A DNA stretch of 43,801 bases, from assembly GCA_902825855.1 (NCBI GenBank), contig CADECW010000061.1, positions 1 to 43,801 of the forward strand, written 5' to 3'. Source of the stretch: an uncultured Rhodospirillales bacterium. GTDB taxonomy: Bacteria > Pseudomonadota > Alphaproteobacteria > Reyranellales > Reyranellaceae. The translations under genes were made by a program, and so were the position numbers. The notes beneath the pieces are model-generated. The model saw nothing but the letters and a program-made list of their open reading frames with translations. It searched no databases and had not been told where the DNA came from. Of the stretch, positions 7,071 through 15,338 are shown piece after piece (the stretch's first letter is position 1; each line of letters begins with the position of its first letter).

Positions 7071-10000
7071 ATGGGTCTGGTCCGCTTCGCGCTGCGATTT
7101 CCTTATACATTCTACGTAGCCGCCGCGCTGATTCTGTTCCTTGGCAGCATCGCCGCATGGACGATGCGCACCGACATCTTCCCCGAGATCAAGATCCCGG
7201 TGGTGACGGTGATCTGGAGCTACACCGGGCTCAACACGCAGGAGATGGAACAGCGCGTTACCACCTACAGCCAGTACGCCATCTCCGCCAACGTCGGCGG
7301 CATCAAGAACATCGAGGCCCAGACCATGGCGGGCCTGTCGGTTCAGAAAATCTACTTCCAGCCCGACGTCAATCTCGACCTCGCCATCGCCCAGATCGTG
7401 GCCGGGACCAATTCCATTCGGGCCCTCATGCCGCCCGGCATCCAGCCTCCGGTCGTCGTGCAATTCAACGCCTCGAGCGTGCCGGTCCTGCAGATCAGCC
7501 TCTCTTCCGACACGCTGAACGAGCAGCAGCTCTACGACTACGGCATCTACCGCGTGCGCCAGCAGCTCGCGCCCATCCCCGGCGTCACCCTGCCGACCCC
7601 GGCCGGCGGCAAGTACCGCCAGATCATGGTCGACATCGACCCTGCCAAGCTGGTGGCCAAAGGCCTGACGCCGCTCGATGTCGTGAACGCCGTCAACGCC
7701 CAGAACCTCACCGTGCCCTCGGGCACTGCCAAGATCGGCGACCGCCAATATGTCGTGCATACCAACGAAACACCGGCCTCGATCGACGCGCTGAACGACA
7801 TCCCGATCAAGGTGGTGAACGGTGCCACCGTCTTCGTGAAGGACGTCGGACAGGCCCATGACGGCTGGCTGGTCCAGCAGAACGTCGTGCGCAAGGACGG
7901 CAAGCGATCGATCCTGCTCAGCATCATCAAGAACGGCAACGCCTCGACACTCGAGGTCGTGAATGCCGTCAAAGCTGCCCTGCAGACGATCCGCAAGGCT
8001 GCCCCGCCGGGCCTCGAGATCGACGAGCTGTTCGACCAGTCGGTGTTCGTCAAGCAGGCGTTGGTGGGTGTATTGCGCGAGGGCGCGATTGCGGCCGCGC
8101 TGACCGCGCTGATGATCCTGCTGTTCCTGGGCTCGTGGCGATCGACGCTGGTCGTGATGATCTCCATTCCGCTGTCGATCCTGTCGTCGCTCGTCGGGCT
8201 CTACTTCCTGGACGAAACCATAAACACCCTGACCTTGGGCGGCTTGGCGCTCGCCGTCGGCATCCTGGTCGACGATTCCACGGTCACGATCGAGAACACG
8301 CATCGCCTGCTGACCGAGGAGCATCAACCGCTGCCCCAGGCGACCCTGCACGGTGCCGCCGGCATCGCCATCCCCACCCTCGTCTCGACATTGGCGATCA
8401 GCTCGGTGTTCACGTCGGTCGTGTTCCTCGACGGGCCGGCGAAGTACCTCTTCACGCCGCTGGGGCTGGCCGTCGTATTCGCGATGCTCGCCTCCTACGG
8501 CCTGTCGCGGACCCTGACGCCGATCACAATCGGGCTGCTCACCAAGGGCGAGAGCCACGCGCCGACGACGCACCGTCTCGGCCGCCTGTTCGGCACCATG
8601 CACCACGCTTTCGAGCGCGGCTTCGAGGCCATGCGGCGGCAGTACGTCGAGTTGCTGAAAGTCCTGCTCGATCATCGGTTCATCGTGCCATCCATCGCCG
8701 TCATCGTGGTGGCAAGCGGCGCCGTGCTGTTCACGCTGGTCGGGCGCGACTTCTTCCCAGTGATCGACGGTGGCCGCATCCAGCTGCATGTCCGCGCGCC
8801 TGCCGGCACCCGGATCGAGGCGACCGAGCGCCTGTTCCAGGCGATCGAGGACAGGATCCGCGAGCTCATCCCCGAGCAGGACCGCGAGCTGATCGTCGAC
8901 AACATCGGCCTGCCGGCGCGCCCCTACAACCTTGCCTTCACCGACGGCTCGACGATCGGCGTCAACGACGGCGTCATCCTGGTGGCGCTGAAGGACGGCC
9001 ATGCACCGACCGAAGACTACGTGCGCAAGCTGAGACACGAGCTGCCGGCCGCCTTCCCGCAAGCCGTCTTCTACTTCCAGGCGGCCGACATGGTGACGCA
9101 GATCCTGAATTTCGGCCTGCCGGCGCAGATCGACGTGCGCACGGTCGGCTACGACCGTGCCAACAACCTCAAGGTCGCCCACGAGCTCAGGCGGCGCATG
9201 GCGAACATTCCGGGGCTCGTCGACGCCCATCTGCAGCAGGAAGTCGACGCCCCGTCTTTCCTCGCGGAGATCGACCGCACGCGCGCGGCCCAGCTCGGGT
9301 TGAGCGCCAGCACCATCGCCAACAACATCAACGTCAGCCTGAGCTCGTCGGAGCAGGTCTCGCCGAATTTCTGGACCGATCCGACGAGCGGCATCCCTTA
9401 CTACATCGCCGTCCAGACGCCCGAACGCCAGGTCGCCTCGCTGAACGATCTCGCCAACACACCGGTCTCCACCGCCATCGCCTCCGACACCAACGTGCCG
9501 GGCGTACCCGTGCCGGGCCTGCTCAGCAACGTCACCTCGATCCGCCGCGACAGCCTGCCCACGAACAGCAACCAGGCGAACATCCAGCCGGTCTACGAGG
9601 TCTATGCCAGCGTGGAGGGTCGCGATCTTGGCCGCGTGTCCGAACAGATCCAGGCGATCGTCGCCGACCTGCAGAAGACGCTGGCGCCCGGCAACACCAT
9701 CCAGGTGGTCGGCCAGATCCAGAGCATGCACGACTCCTTCACCAATCTCGGCATCGGCCTCGCCTTCGCGGCGGTGCTGGTCTACCTGCTGATGGTCGTC
9801 AACTACCAGAATTTCGGTGATCCGCTGGTCGTGCTGCTGGCCCTGCCGGCGACCTTCTGCGGCATCCTCGCCATGCTGTTCGCCACCGGCACGTCGCTCA
9901 GCGTTCCCTCGCTGATGGGCGCGATCATGGCCATCGGCGTCGCCTCGGCCAACTCGATCCTTCTCGTGACCTTCGCACGCGAACAGACCCAGGCCGGCGT

Positions 10001-10262
10001 GAGCGTGCGAGAAGCGGCGATCGCTGCCGGCCATACCCGTATCCGCCCGGTGCTGATGACGGCGGCAGCGATGATCGTCGGAATGGTGCCGATGGCGATC
10101 GGCGCCGCCGGCGAGGAGCAGAACGCGGCACTGGCGCGCGCCGTCATCGGCGGACTCCTGTTGGCCACGCCGACAACCCTGCTGGTCGTGCCCTGGTTGT
10201 TCGCCAAGTTGCGCAGCGGCGCCGGCCGCCTGAACGGCGCCGTCTTCGAGGAGGTCCCATGA
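7071..10262 (+). CDS. RND-family efflux transporter, inner-membrane pump (HAE1/AcrB-like)
   Basis: A 1063-residue protein of full RND length. It starts with a transmembrane helix (FALRFPYTFYVAAALILFLG), followed by the family's porter-domain stretch MRTDIFPEIKIPVVTVIWSY, a transmembrane bundle with the proton-relay acidic pair in LAVGILVDDSTVTIEN (D401, D402), and a second half repeating the pattern to VPSLMGAIMAIGVASANS. ATG 7071 was chosen because a purine-rich GGGGAACAGGGG precedes it; an upstream ATG at 7002 has no such support. It overlaps the adaptor gene by 4 bases. The order pump-then-adaptor is the reverse of acrAB, and no outer-membrane TolC partner lies nearby. The substrate is unknown; the divergent two-component system may control it. 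Confidence 0.94.
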   Translation: MGLVRFALRFPYTFYVAAALILFLGSIAAWTMRTDIFPEIKIPVVTVIWSYTGLNTQEMEQRVTTYSQYAISANVGGIKNIEAQTMAGLSVQKIYFQPDVNLDLAIAQIVAGTNSIRALMPPGIQPPVVVQFNASSVPVLQISLSSDTLNEQQLYDYGIYRVRQQLAPIPGVTLPTPAGGKYRQIMVDIDPAKLVAKGLTPLDVVNAVNAQNLTVPSGTAKIGDRQYVVHTNETPASIDALNDIPIKVVNGATVFVKDVGQAHDGWLVQQNVVRKDGKRSILLSIIKNGNASTLEVVNAVKAALQTIRKAAPPGLEIDELFDQSVFVKQALVGVLREGAIAAALTALMILLFLGSWRSTLVVMISIPLSILSSLVGLYFLDETINTLTLGGLALAVGILVDDSTVTIENTHRLLTEEHQPLPQATLHGAAGIAIPTLVSTLAISSVFTSVVFLDGPAKYLFTPLGLAVVFAMLASYGLSRTLTPITIGLLTKGESHAPTTHRLGRLFGTMHHAFERGFEAMRRQYVELLKVLLDHRFIVPSIAVIVVASGAVLFTLVGRDFFPVIDGGRIQLHVRAPAGTRIEATERLFQAIEDRIRELIPEQDRELIVDNIGLPARPYNLAFTDGSTIGVNDGVILVALKDGHAPTEDYVRKLRHELPAAFPQAVFYFQAADMVTQILNFGLPAQIDVRTVGYDRANNLKVAHELRRRMANIPGLVDAHLQQEVDAPSFLAEIDRTRAAQLGLSASTIANNINVSLSSSEQVSPNFWTDPTSGIPYYIAVQTPERQVASLNDLANTPVSTAIASDTNVPGVPVPGLLSNVTSIRRDSLPTNSNQANIQPVYEVYASVEGRDLGRVSEQIQAIVADLQKTLAPGNTIQVVGQIQSMHDSFTNLGIGLAFAAVLVYLLMVVNYQNFGDPLVVLLALPATFCGILAMLFATGTSLSVPSLMGAIMAIGVASANSILLVTFAREQTQAGVSVREAAIAAGHTRIRPVLMTAAAMIVGMVPMAIGAAGEEQNAALARAVIGGLLLATPTTLLVVPWLFAKLRSGAGRLNGAVFEEVP

Positions 10263-11422
10263 GGTACAGGAGCATATTGATGGGCGCAGCCGTCGCGGCG
10301 GTGGTCGCGGGCACGCTCGCCGTGGGCGGATGGAAACTCTACGCCCGCGAGGAGGCAGCGGCAGCGAACGCCGAGTTCCGGCGGAGCTTCGTGCCACGGG
10401 TGCGCGTGGCAACGGTCACGCCGACGGGCGGTGAGCTGGTCGTCAACCTGCCGGCCACGACTTCGGCGTTCGCCGCGGCCAACATCCTGGCCCGCGCCAG
10501 CGGCTACATCGCCACGCGCTCGGTCGATATCGGCGATCACGTCAAGGCAGGCGACCAGCTCGCCACGATCGTGGCGCCCGAGCTCGACCACCAGATCTCC
10601 CAGGCCGAGGCGACGCTCAGCCAGCTCGAGGCGGCCGCCAAGCAGGCGCGTGCCAACCAGAAGCTCGCGACCGTCACCTGGCGACGCGACGAGCCGCTGG
10701 TTAAGGAAGGCTGGATACCCAAGCAGCAGGGCACAGTCGACGTGCAGACACTGCGCGCCAACGACGCCGCTGTGAGCGTCGCCGAAGCCAACGTCGTGGC
10801 CCAGCAGGCGGCTTTGCAGGTGCTGCACCAGCAAAAGGCCTACCAGAGCGTGGTGGCCCCGTTCGACGGCGTCATCACCCAGCGCAACATCGACATCGGC
10901 AGCCTGGTGCAGGCCGACGCCGTCAACAGCACTTTCATGTTCACCATCCTGCAGAGCAACGTCGTGCGCACGCAGGTCTATGTCCCACAGGATGCCGCAA
11001 GCGGGGTGACGCCCGGCATCGACGCCGTGATCCGCGTTCCCGAGCTGCCGGACCATCCCTTCGCCGGCAAGGTGACGCGCATCGCCGATGCCCTGCAGCC
11101 CGGCACACGTACGCTGCTGGTCGAGATCGACATACCGAATCCTGATGGTCTCCTGTCGCCCGGCATCTACGCCACCGCGGAACTGCACATCCCACGGAAG
11201 ACAGCGAGCGTCACCGTGCCGGCAGGTGCAATCATCTTCAACCGCAGCGGTGTGCAGGTAGCCGTCGTCGAGGCCGGCGTGGCGCATCTGCGCAAGATCT
11301 CGATCGCGCGCGACCGCGGCACCGAGGTCGAGGTCGTGGATGGCGTGAAAGCCGGCGACCGCGTGGTCCTCAATCCCGCCGTCGAGCTCGCTGACGGCGA
11401 TCGGGTCGATGTCCGCACATGA
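10259..11422 (+). CDS. RND efflux membrane-fusion (periplasmic adaptor) protein
   Basis: The 387-residue adaptor has an N-terminal membrane anchor (ILMGAAVAAVVAGTLAVGG), a lipoyl-like half with ASGYIATRSVDIGDHVKAGDQLATI, an alpha-helical hairpin (about 105-185, rich in Gln, Ala and Leu), the returning lipoyl half VVAPFDGVITQRNIDIGSLV, and beta-barrel and membrane-proximal domains. It links the pump at 7071-10262 to an outer-membrane channel across the periplasm. The ATG overlaps the pump's stop, so translation is coupled. A strong hairpin terminator follows about 55 bases downstream, marking the end of this two-gene operon. Confidence 0.93.
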   Translation: MRYRSILMGAAVAAVVAGTLAVGGWKLYAREEAAAANAEFRRSFVPRVRVATVTPTGGELVVNLPATTSAFAAANILARASGYIATRSVDIGDHVKAGDQLATIVAPELDHQISQAEATLSQLEAAAKQARANQKLATVTWRRDEPLVKEGWIPKQQGTVDVQTLRANDAAVSVAEANVVAQQAALQVLHQQKAYQSVVAPFDGVITQRNIDIGSLVQADAVNSTFMFTILQSNVVRTQVYVPQDAASGVTPGIDAVIRVPELPDHPFAGKVTRIADALQPGTRTLLVEIDIPNPDGLLSPGIYATAELHIPRKTASVTVPAGAIIFNRSGVQVAVVEAGVAHLRKISIARDRGTEVEVVDGVKAGDRVVLNPAVELADGDRVDVRT

Positions 11423-11442
11423 CCCTGGAGTCCTCTTTCTCT

Positions 11443-11476
11443 CGAGACGTGAGCTTCCCCCATGGCTCACGTCTCG
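11443..11476 (+). repeat. 12-bp perfect hairpin upstream of the terminator
   Basis: CGAGACGTGAGC (11443-11454) and GCTCACGTCTCG (11465-11476) pair perfectly around a 10-base loop. The last G is also the first base of the following terminator stem, so two hairpins stand side by side after the RND adaptor gene. It has no U-run of its own. It may protect mRNA 3' ends or bind a regulator. Confidence 0.55.
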
Positions 11477-11526
11477 GCGCCGGGCGGCTTCCCCTGCCCC
11501 TCCAGCCGCCCGGCGCCCCCTTTTTC
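11476..11526 (+). terminator. strong rho-independent terminator of the RND operon
   Basis: GGCGCCGGGCGGCT (11476-11489) pairs perfectly with AGCCGCCCGGCGCC (11504-11517) to form a 14-bp GC-rich stem with a 14-base loop, followed by CCC and a run of five T. This is a textbook intrinsic terminator for the rightward RND operon. It ends only about 20 bases before the ATG of the catalase-like gene, which leaves very little room for that gene's own promoter and leader. Confidence 0.85.
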
Positions 11527-11545
11527 AGACTGTATAGGTCACCCC

Positions 11546-12625
11546 ATGACGCGCCCCACCCTGCCCGTTGCGTTCAGTCTGCTCGCGATTGCCGGCATCC
11601 TTGTTGTCTTGAGCGCGGCCTTCGCCATGGCTGCCGGATGGCTGCCACCGTACCGGCTCGGACCCGGTGCCATCATCGATGCCCTGGAGGCCCATGACGG
11701 CCGGCACCCCGGCTTCCGGCGTGCCCATGCCAAGGGCCTGTGCATCGAAGGGTCGTTCGCGGGAAACGGCAACGGCGCCTTTCTCTCCAAGGCTGGGATC
11801 TTCGCCAAGTCCGATAGCCCGGTGATCGGCCGCTTCTCGACCGGCGGCGGCCAGCCTTATGCGCCCGACGGCCGGCTCGCCTTCCGCTCGCTGGCGCTCA
11901 GCCTCACCCAGGCAAACGGCGAGCAATGGCGCATGGCGCTGGACGACACGCCGACGTTCCTGGTGGCGACGCCGCAGGCATTCGTCGACTTCCTGCGCGC
12001 GACGATGCCTGATCAAGGGACCGGCAAGCCTGATCCTGCCGAGGTCGATGCCTACATGACCCGGCATCCGGAGACCCGCGCCTTTCTGCGCTGGCAACAG
12101 GACGCGCCGTTGTCGACGAGCTTCGCCAACGAGACCTTCTACAGCATCAACGCCTTTCGCTTCATCGATGACACCGGCAAGACCTGGATGGTCCGCTGGT
12201 CGTTCGAGCCGGAGACGCCGTTCGAAGCGATCGACAAGGCGACGCTCGGCGCGAAACCTGCGAACTTCCTGTTCGACGACGTCATCGCACGGCTTGGCCA
12301 CAATCCGCTGCGCTGGCACCTGATCGTGACCGTCGCCGAGCCGGGTGACCCGACCGACGACGCGACCAAGGTGTGGCCGGCGAATCGGAGCCGGATCGAT
12401 GTCGGCACACTCGTGATCGACCGCGCATTGGCCGAAGAGAACGGCGACTGCCGGAACATCACTTTCGATCCGCTGATCCTCCCGTCCGGCATCGCGCCGT
12501 CCGACGACCCTCTGCTGCCGGCGCGCACCGGCGTCTACGCCTCGTCGCTGGCGAGACGCGACGGCGAGCACGGCAAGCCGAGCGCCCTGGCCGACGATCC
12601 CCAGGCACGGAGGACACAGCCGTGA
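11546..12625 (+). CDS. catalase-like heme peroxidase (SrpA family), membrane-anchored or exported
   Basis: This 359-residue protein is a small catalase-fold heme peroxidase. An N-terminal hydrophobic segment (LLAIAGILVVLSAAFAMAAG) would export or anchor it. The distal histidine is in RRAHAKGLCIEGSF; FSTGGGQPYAPDGRLAFRSLAL is typical of the family; the late RTGVY has the R-x3-Y spacing of the proximal heme tyrosine. Full catalases are about 480 residues or more, so this is the minimal form. The ATG at 11546 was chosen over an upstream ATG at 11462 that lies inside the hairpins. Its stop overlaps the GTG of the cytochrome b561 gene, a pairing I recall as recurrent, suggesting peroxide reduction fed by membrane electrons. 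Confidence 0.88.
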   Translation: MTRPTLPVAFSLLAIAGILVVLSAAFAMAAGWLPPYRLGPGAIIDALEAHDGRHPGFRRAHAKGLCIEGSFAGNGNGAFLSKAGIFAKSDSPVIGRFSTGGGQPYAPDGRLAFRSLALSLTQANGEQWRMALDDTPTFLVATPQAFVDFLRATMPDQGTGKPDPAEVDAYMTRHPETRAFLRWQQDAPLSTSFANETFYSINAFRFIDDTGKTWMVRWSFEPETPFEAIDKATLGAKPANFLFDDVIARLGHNPLRWHLIVTVAEPGDPTDDATKVWPANRSRIDVGTLVIDRALAEENGDCRNITFDPLILPSGIAPSDDPLLPARTGVYASSLARRDGEHGKPSALADDPQARRTQP

Positions 12626-13161
12626 CACCATCCGCAACGCGTTTCCCGCTGGCGCTCCGGCTGCTGCATTGGCTGATGGCCGTCTGCATCCTGACGATGC
12701 TGTTCATCGGCGTCGGCATGGTGTCGACGGTGTCTGAAATACGGACCTGGCTGGTCGATCTGCACAAGCCGCTCGGCATCGTGATCCTTTGCCTGGCGGC
12801 GATCAGGCTGTGCATTCGGCTGATCTATCCCGCGCCCGCATTGCCAGCCGACCTGCCTATCCTGCAGCGGATGGCGGCGCGCCTGTCCCATCTCTTGCTC
12901 TATGTCCTGATGTTCGCCCTGCCGCTCGTCGGCTGGGCCATGCTGTCGGCCGGCGGATATCCGGTCCAGCTCTTCGGCTCGCTCGTGCTCCCGCCCGTCA
13001 CGCCCATCGACGGGCGGCTGTTCGCCTTCCTGCGCCAGGCTCACACGGTTCTCGCCATGACACTCTTCGCCACCATGCTCGCGCACCTGGCGGCGGCGCT
13101 ATTCCATGCCTGCGTGCGGCGCGACGGGGTGTGGCAGGCCATGACGCTGGGGCGCGGTTAG
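12622..13161 (+). CDS. cytochrome b561 family membrane protein
   Basis: A 179-residue four-helix membrane protein of the bacterial cytochrome b561 family. Helices lie at about 15-35, 45-65, 85-110 and 140-165. Candidate heme-ligand histidines are in LRLLHWLMA, DLHKPLG, ARLSHLLLY, RQAHTVLA and MLAHLAAALFH. Such proteins move electrons from quinol across the inner membrane. It starts with GTG at 12622, preceded by GGAGG, and its first bases overlap the catalase-like gene's TGA, so the two are translationally coupled. The likely role is electron donor to the exported heme peroxidase, inferred from the pairing. Its stop lies 7 bases from the convergent DUF1989 gene. Confidence 0.9.
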   Translation: MTPSATRFPLALRLLHWLMAVCILTMLFIGVGMVSTVSEIRTWLVDLHKPLGIVILCLAAIRLCIRLIYPAPALPADLPILQRMAARLSHLLLYVLMFALPLVGWAMLSAGGYPVQLFGSLVLPPVTPIDGRLFAFLRQAHTVLAMTLFATMLAHLAAALFHACVRRDGVWQAMTLGRG

Positions 13162-13168
13162 ACGCGCG

Positions 13169-14029
13169 TCACATGCCGTGCGTGCGCGAATAGCGGCTTC
13201 TGTCCGCCGGCTGCCAATCGTTCAGCACTTCCGCCTTTGGCTTGAAGATCTCGACCTTCAGCGGATAGCACCTCGCCGTGTCGCTCGAATGACTGCTGCT
13301 GCAATCGCCGCCCGGACAGGCGGACAGGGCGCCCAGCAGGTCGATCTCGGCAAAGAACTCGATGAAGTCGCCCGGGCGCACCGGGCTGGCCTTCATGAAA
13401 TACTGGTGCGTATCGCGCGTAAAGCCCGTGCACATGAAGACGTTCAGCACATCGTGAACATGACGCTCCGCGGCAGGCAGAGCCAGCCCTTCGTGGCCGG
13501 CGAGCGCGCGCGTGAGGTTGGAATGGCAGCAGTGATGATACTCGTCGCCGCCCAGCAGGAGCTGGGTGTAGGGATCGCACCGCGTGCCGATGACGTCGTG
13601 CACGCCGCCGCCATCGTCGTCCCAGCCGTACCAGTCGAGCGTGTCGTGGGTGATGGTCGCCATCGGCCTCAAGTTGGGCAGCGTGCTCCACAGCCTGTCG
13701 CCCGTACTGACGTGAGTGGCGTGCAACGCGCGCGTCTTGCCGCTGAAGAAGCGCTCCGACAGGTCGTTGGCGTTCCACAGGTTCAGATCGCCGACCTGCG
13801 GTCCTTCGATGCTGACGATCCTGAAGAAGTGGCCGCCCGCGACCTCGAACGTCCTCGCTTCGCGCGGCGGCACGATGGTTTCGCCGATCTTGTTCAGCCC
13901 TTGTCGTGCGGATTCGTAGAACTGCCGGTCGTATGGCGGTACCTTGTCGACCGAATAGCAGACGACAGCCGGCGCTCTACGTCGTACTTCTGCATCGCTC
14001 GGCGCGACGTTCACAGGGAATGATTTCAC
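13169..14029 (-). CDS. DUF1989 (urea carboxylase-associated) family protein, long form
   Basis: This 286-residue protein matches DUF1989. It has the early FFRIVSIEGPQVGDLNLWNAND segment, the central GTRCDPYTQLLLGGDEYHHCCHSNL cluster of Cys and His residues, and the final SACPGGDCSS. The Cys/His pattern suggests a metal site. DUF1989 proteins often accompany urea carboxylase and have been linked to carboxyguanidine deimination, but no urea carboxylase or allophanate hydrolase is visible here. The GTG at 14029 is preceded by AGGAGCGAACG. A longer reading from 14239 would overlap the divergent gene and lacks family similarity. It faces a second DUF1989 gene across only 52 bases. Confidence 0.82.
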   Translation of the reverse strand: MKSFPVNVAPSDAEVRRRAPAVVCYSVDKVPPYDRQFYESARQGLNKIGETIVPPREARTFEVAGGHFFRIVSIEGPQVGDLNLWNANDLSERFFSGKTRALHATHVSTGDRLWSTLPNLRPMATITHDTLDWYGWDDDGGGVHDVIGTRCDPYTQLLLGGDEYHHCCHSNLTRALAGHEGLALPAAERHVHDVLNVFMCTGFTRDTHQYFMKASPVRPGDFIEFFAEIDLLGALSACPGGDCSSSHSSDTARCYPLKVEIFKPKAEVLNDWQPADRSRYSRTHGM

Positions 14030-14081
14030 CGTTCGCTCCTGGATATAGCGTGAAGCAATAGCGGAGTAGGAAGACCGGTCA

Positions 14082-14672
14082 ATGGAGACCATTCCCGCCC
14101 GTCGCGGCAAGGCGGCCCACGTGAAACGGGGCCAGTCGATTCGTATCGTCAACACGCATGGCTCCCAGGTCGTCGACACCTGGGCTTTCACGGCGGGCAT
14201 GCTGACCGAATTCATGTCCATGGAGCATACGCGCGCCACGCTGACCAGCTTGCGGCCGCAGGTCGGCGACGGGCTCTACACCAACCGGCGGCGCAAGATC
14301 CTGACCATGACCGAGGACACCAGTCGGGGCGATCACGACACGCTGATCGCGGCCTGCGACAGCGAGCGCTACATCCTGCTGGGCGTGAAGGAGTATCACG
14401 ACAACTGCACGGACAACCTGTTCGCCGCGATGCAGGCGCTCGGCCTCACGCCGCCGGAATGTCCGAGCCCGCTCAACCTCTTCATGAACATTCCCTGGAC
14501 TGCCGACGGCAGGCTCTCCTTCGACCCACCGACCTCGCGACCGGGAGATCACGTCACCCTGCGCGCGGAGCTCGACTGCGTCGTCGCCATGTCGGCCTGC
14601 CCGCAGGACATCCTGCCCATCAACGGACGGACCGGCGCGACGACCGAAGCACACTACGAGGTCCTGGACTGA
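14082..14672 (+). CDS. DUF1989 (urea carboxylase-associated) family protein, short form
   Basis: A 196-residue DUF1989 protein. Family features are PARRGKAAHVKRGQSIRIVN at the N-terminus, GSQVVDTWAF, MEHTRATL, LYTNRRRKILTM, the AACDSERYILLGVKEYHDNC Cys/His cluster, and AMSACPQDILPING near the end. It is shorter than its divergent neighbour (286 residues) because it lacks the N-terminal extension and internal insertions, but shares the Cys/His core, so the two are paralogues that may form a hetero-oligomer. A DUF1028 gene begins 3 bases after its stop, so those two are one operon. Substrate is unknown. Confidence 0.85.
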   Translation: METIPARRGKAAHVKRGQSIRIVNTHGSQVVDTWAFTAGMLTEFMSMEHTRATLTSLRPQVGDGLYTNRRRKILTMTEDTSRGDHDTLIAACDSERYILLGVKEYHDNCTDNLFAAMQALGLTPPECPSPLNLFMNIPWTADGRLSFDPPTSRPGDHVTLRAELDCVVAMSACPQDILPINGRTGATTEAHYEVLD

Positions 14673-14675
14673 ACG

Positions 14676-15335
14676 ATGACCTTCTCGATCGCCGGAAGAT
14701 GCGCCCGGACCGGCATGCTGGGCGCCGTCGTCACCACCTCATCGATGGCAGTCGGTGGGCGCTGCGCCTATGCCGAGGCCCATGTCGGGGCCGTGCTGAC
14801 CCAGCACCGCACCGATCCTCGGCTCGGACCCAAGATGCTGGCGCGCCTGCGCGAGGGCATGGCTCCCGCCGACATAATCCGCAGTTTCGAGAAGACCGAG
14901 CCGGGTCTCGGCTGGCGGCAACTAGCGCTCATCGACGCCAAGGGCCAGGCGGCGTTCTTCAACGGCGGCAACATCTATTCGATATTCAGGGGTCGCGTCG
15001 GCAGCGATTGCGTGGCAGCGGGAAACATCCTGCGCAATACCGAAGTGGTCGATGCCATGGTGCAGAGCTTCGAGGCCAACGAGGCCGAGCCGCTGGCCGA
15101 GCGCCTGATGCGCTCCATCGAGGCGGGTGATGCCGCCGGCGGCGAACTGAAGCAGATCAAGTCGGCCGGCCTCGTGGTGGCACACGAGGAGAGCTTTCCC
15201 TTCGTCGACCTGCGCGTCGATCTCAGCCCACGGCCACTGCAGGAGCTGCGCTTCCTGTGGGAACTCTACCAGCCGACCGCCGACGAATATGTCGTCCGCG
15301 CCGTCAATCCGGACGGAGCGCCACGTCCGCTCTGA
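14676..15335 (+). CDS. DUF1028 family protein (Ntn-hydrolase-like)
   Basis: The 219-residue product matches DUF1028. It starts MTFSIAGRCARTGMLGAVVTT, with the TFS-A near-N-terminal pattern of this family, and continues with SMAVGGRCAYAEAHVGAVLTQ, the LGPKMLARLREGMAPADI helix, QLALIDAKGQAAFFNGG and a C-terminal part ending in FVDLRVD and LRFLWELYQPTADEYV. Members are thought to adopt an Ntn-hydrolase fold and often sit with amidase or amino-acid catabolic genes. It is translated with the DUF1989 protein just upstream (3-base gap). An amide-cleaving step on the same nitrogen compound is plausible but not shown. It converges with the large exported protein gene at 15339. Confidence 0.86.
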   Translation: MTFSIAGRCARTGMLGAVVTTSSMAVGGRCAYAEAHVGAVLTQHRTDPRLGPKMLARLREGMAPADIIRSFEKTEPGLGWRQLALIDAKGQAAFFNGGNIYSIFRGRVGSDCVAAGNILRNTEVVDAMVQSFEANEAEPLAERLMRSIEAGDAAGGELKQIKSAGLVVAHEESFPFVDLRVDLSPRPLQELRFLWELYQPTADEYVVRAVNPDGAPRPL

Positions 15336-15338
15336 AGC

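Noticed and set aside
7047..10412. A 1121-codon open frame on the minus strand opposite the RND pump and adaptor
   Set aside because: It is an antisense shadow caused by GC-rich codon use. Its translation is low-complexity and rich in Arg, Asp and Gly, while the plus strand encodes a clear RND pump.
13161..13170. GACGCGCGTC palindrome between the cytochrome b561 and DUF1989 stops
   Set aside because: It is only 10 bp, lies at convergent gene ends and is made of common GC-rich triplets; it does not stand out as a binding site or terminator.
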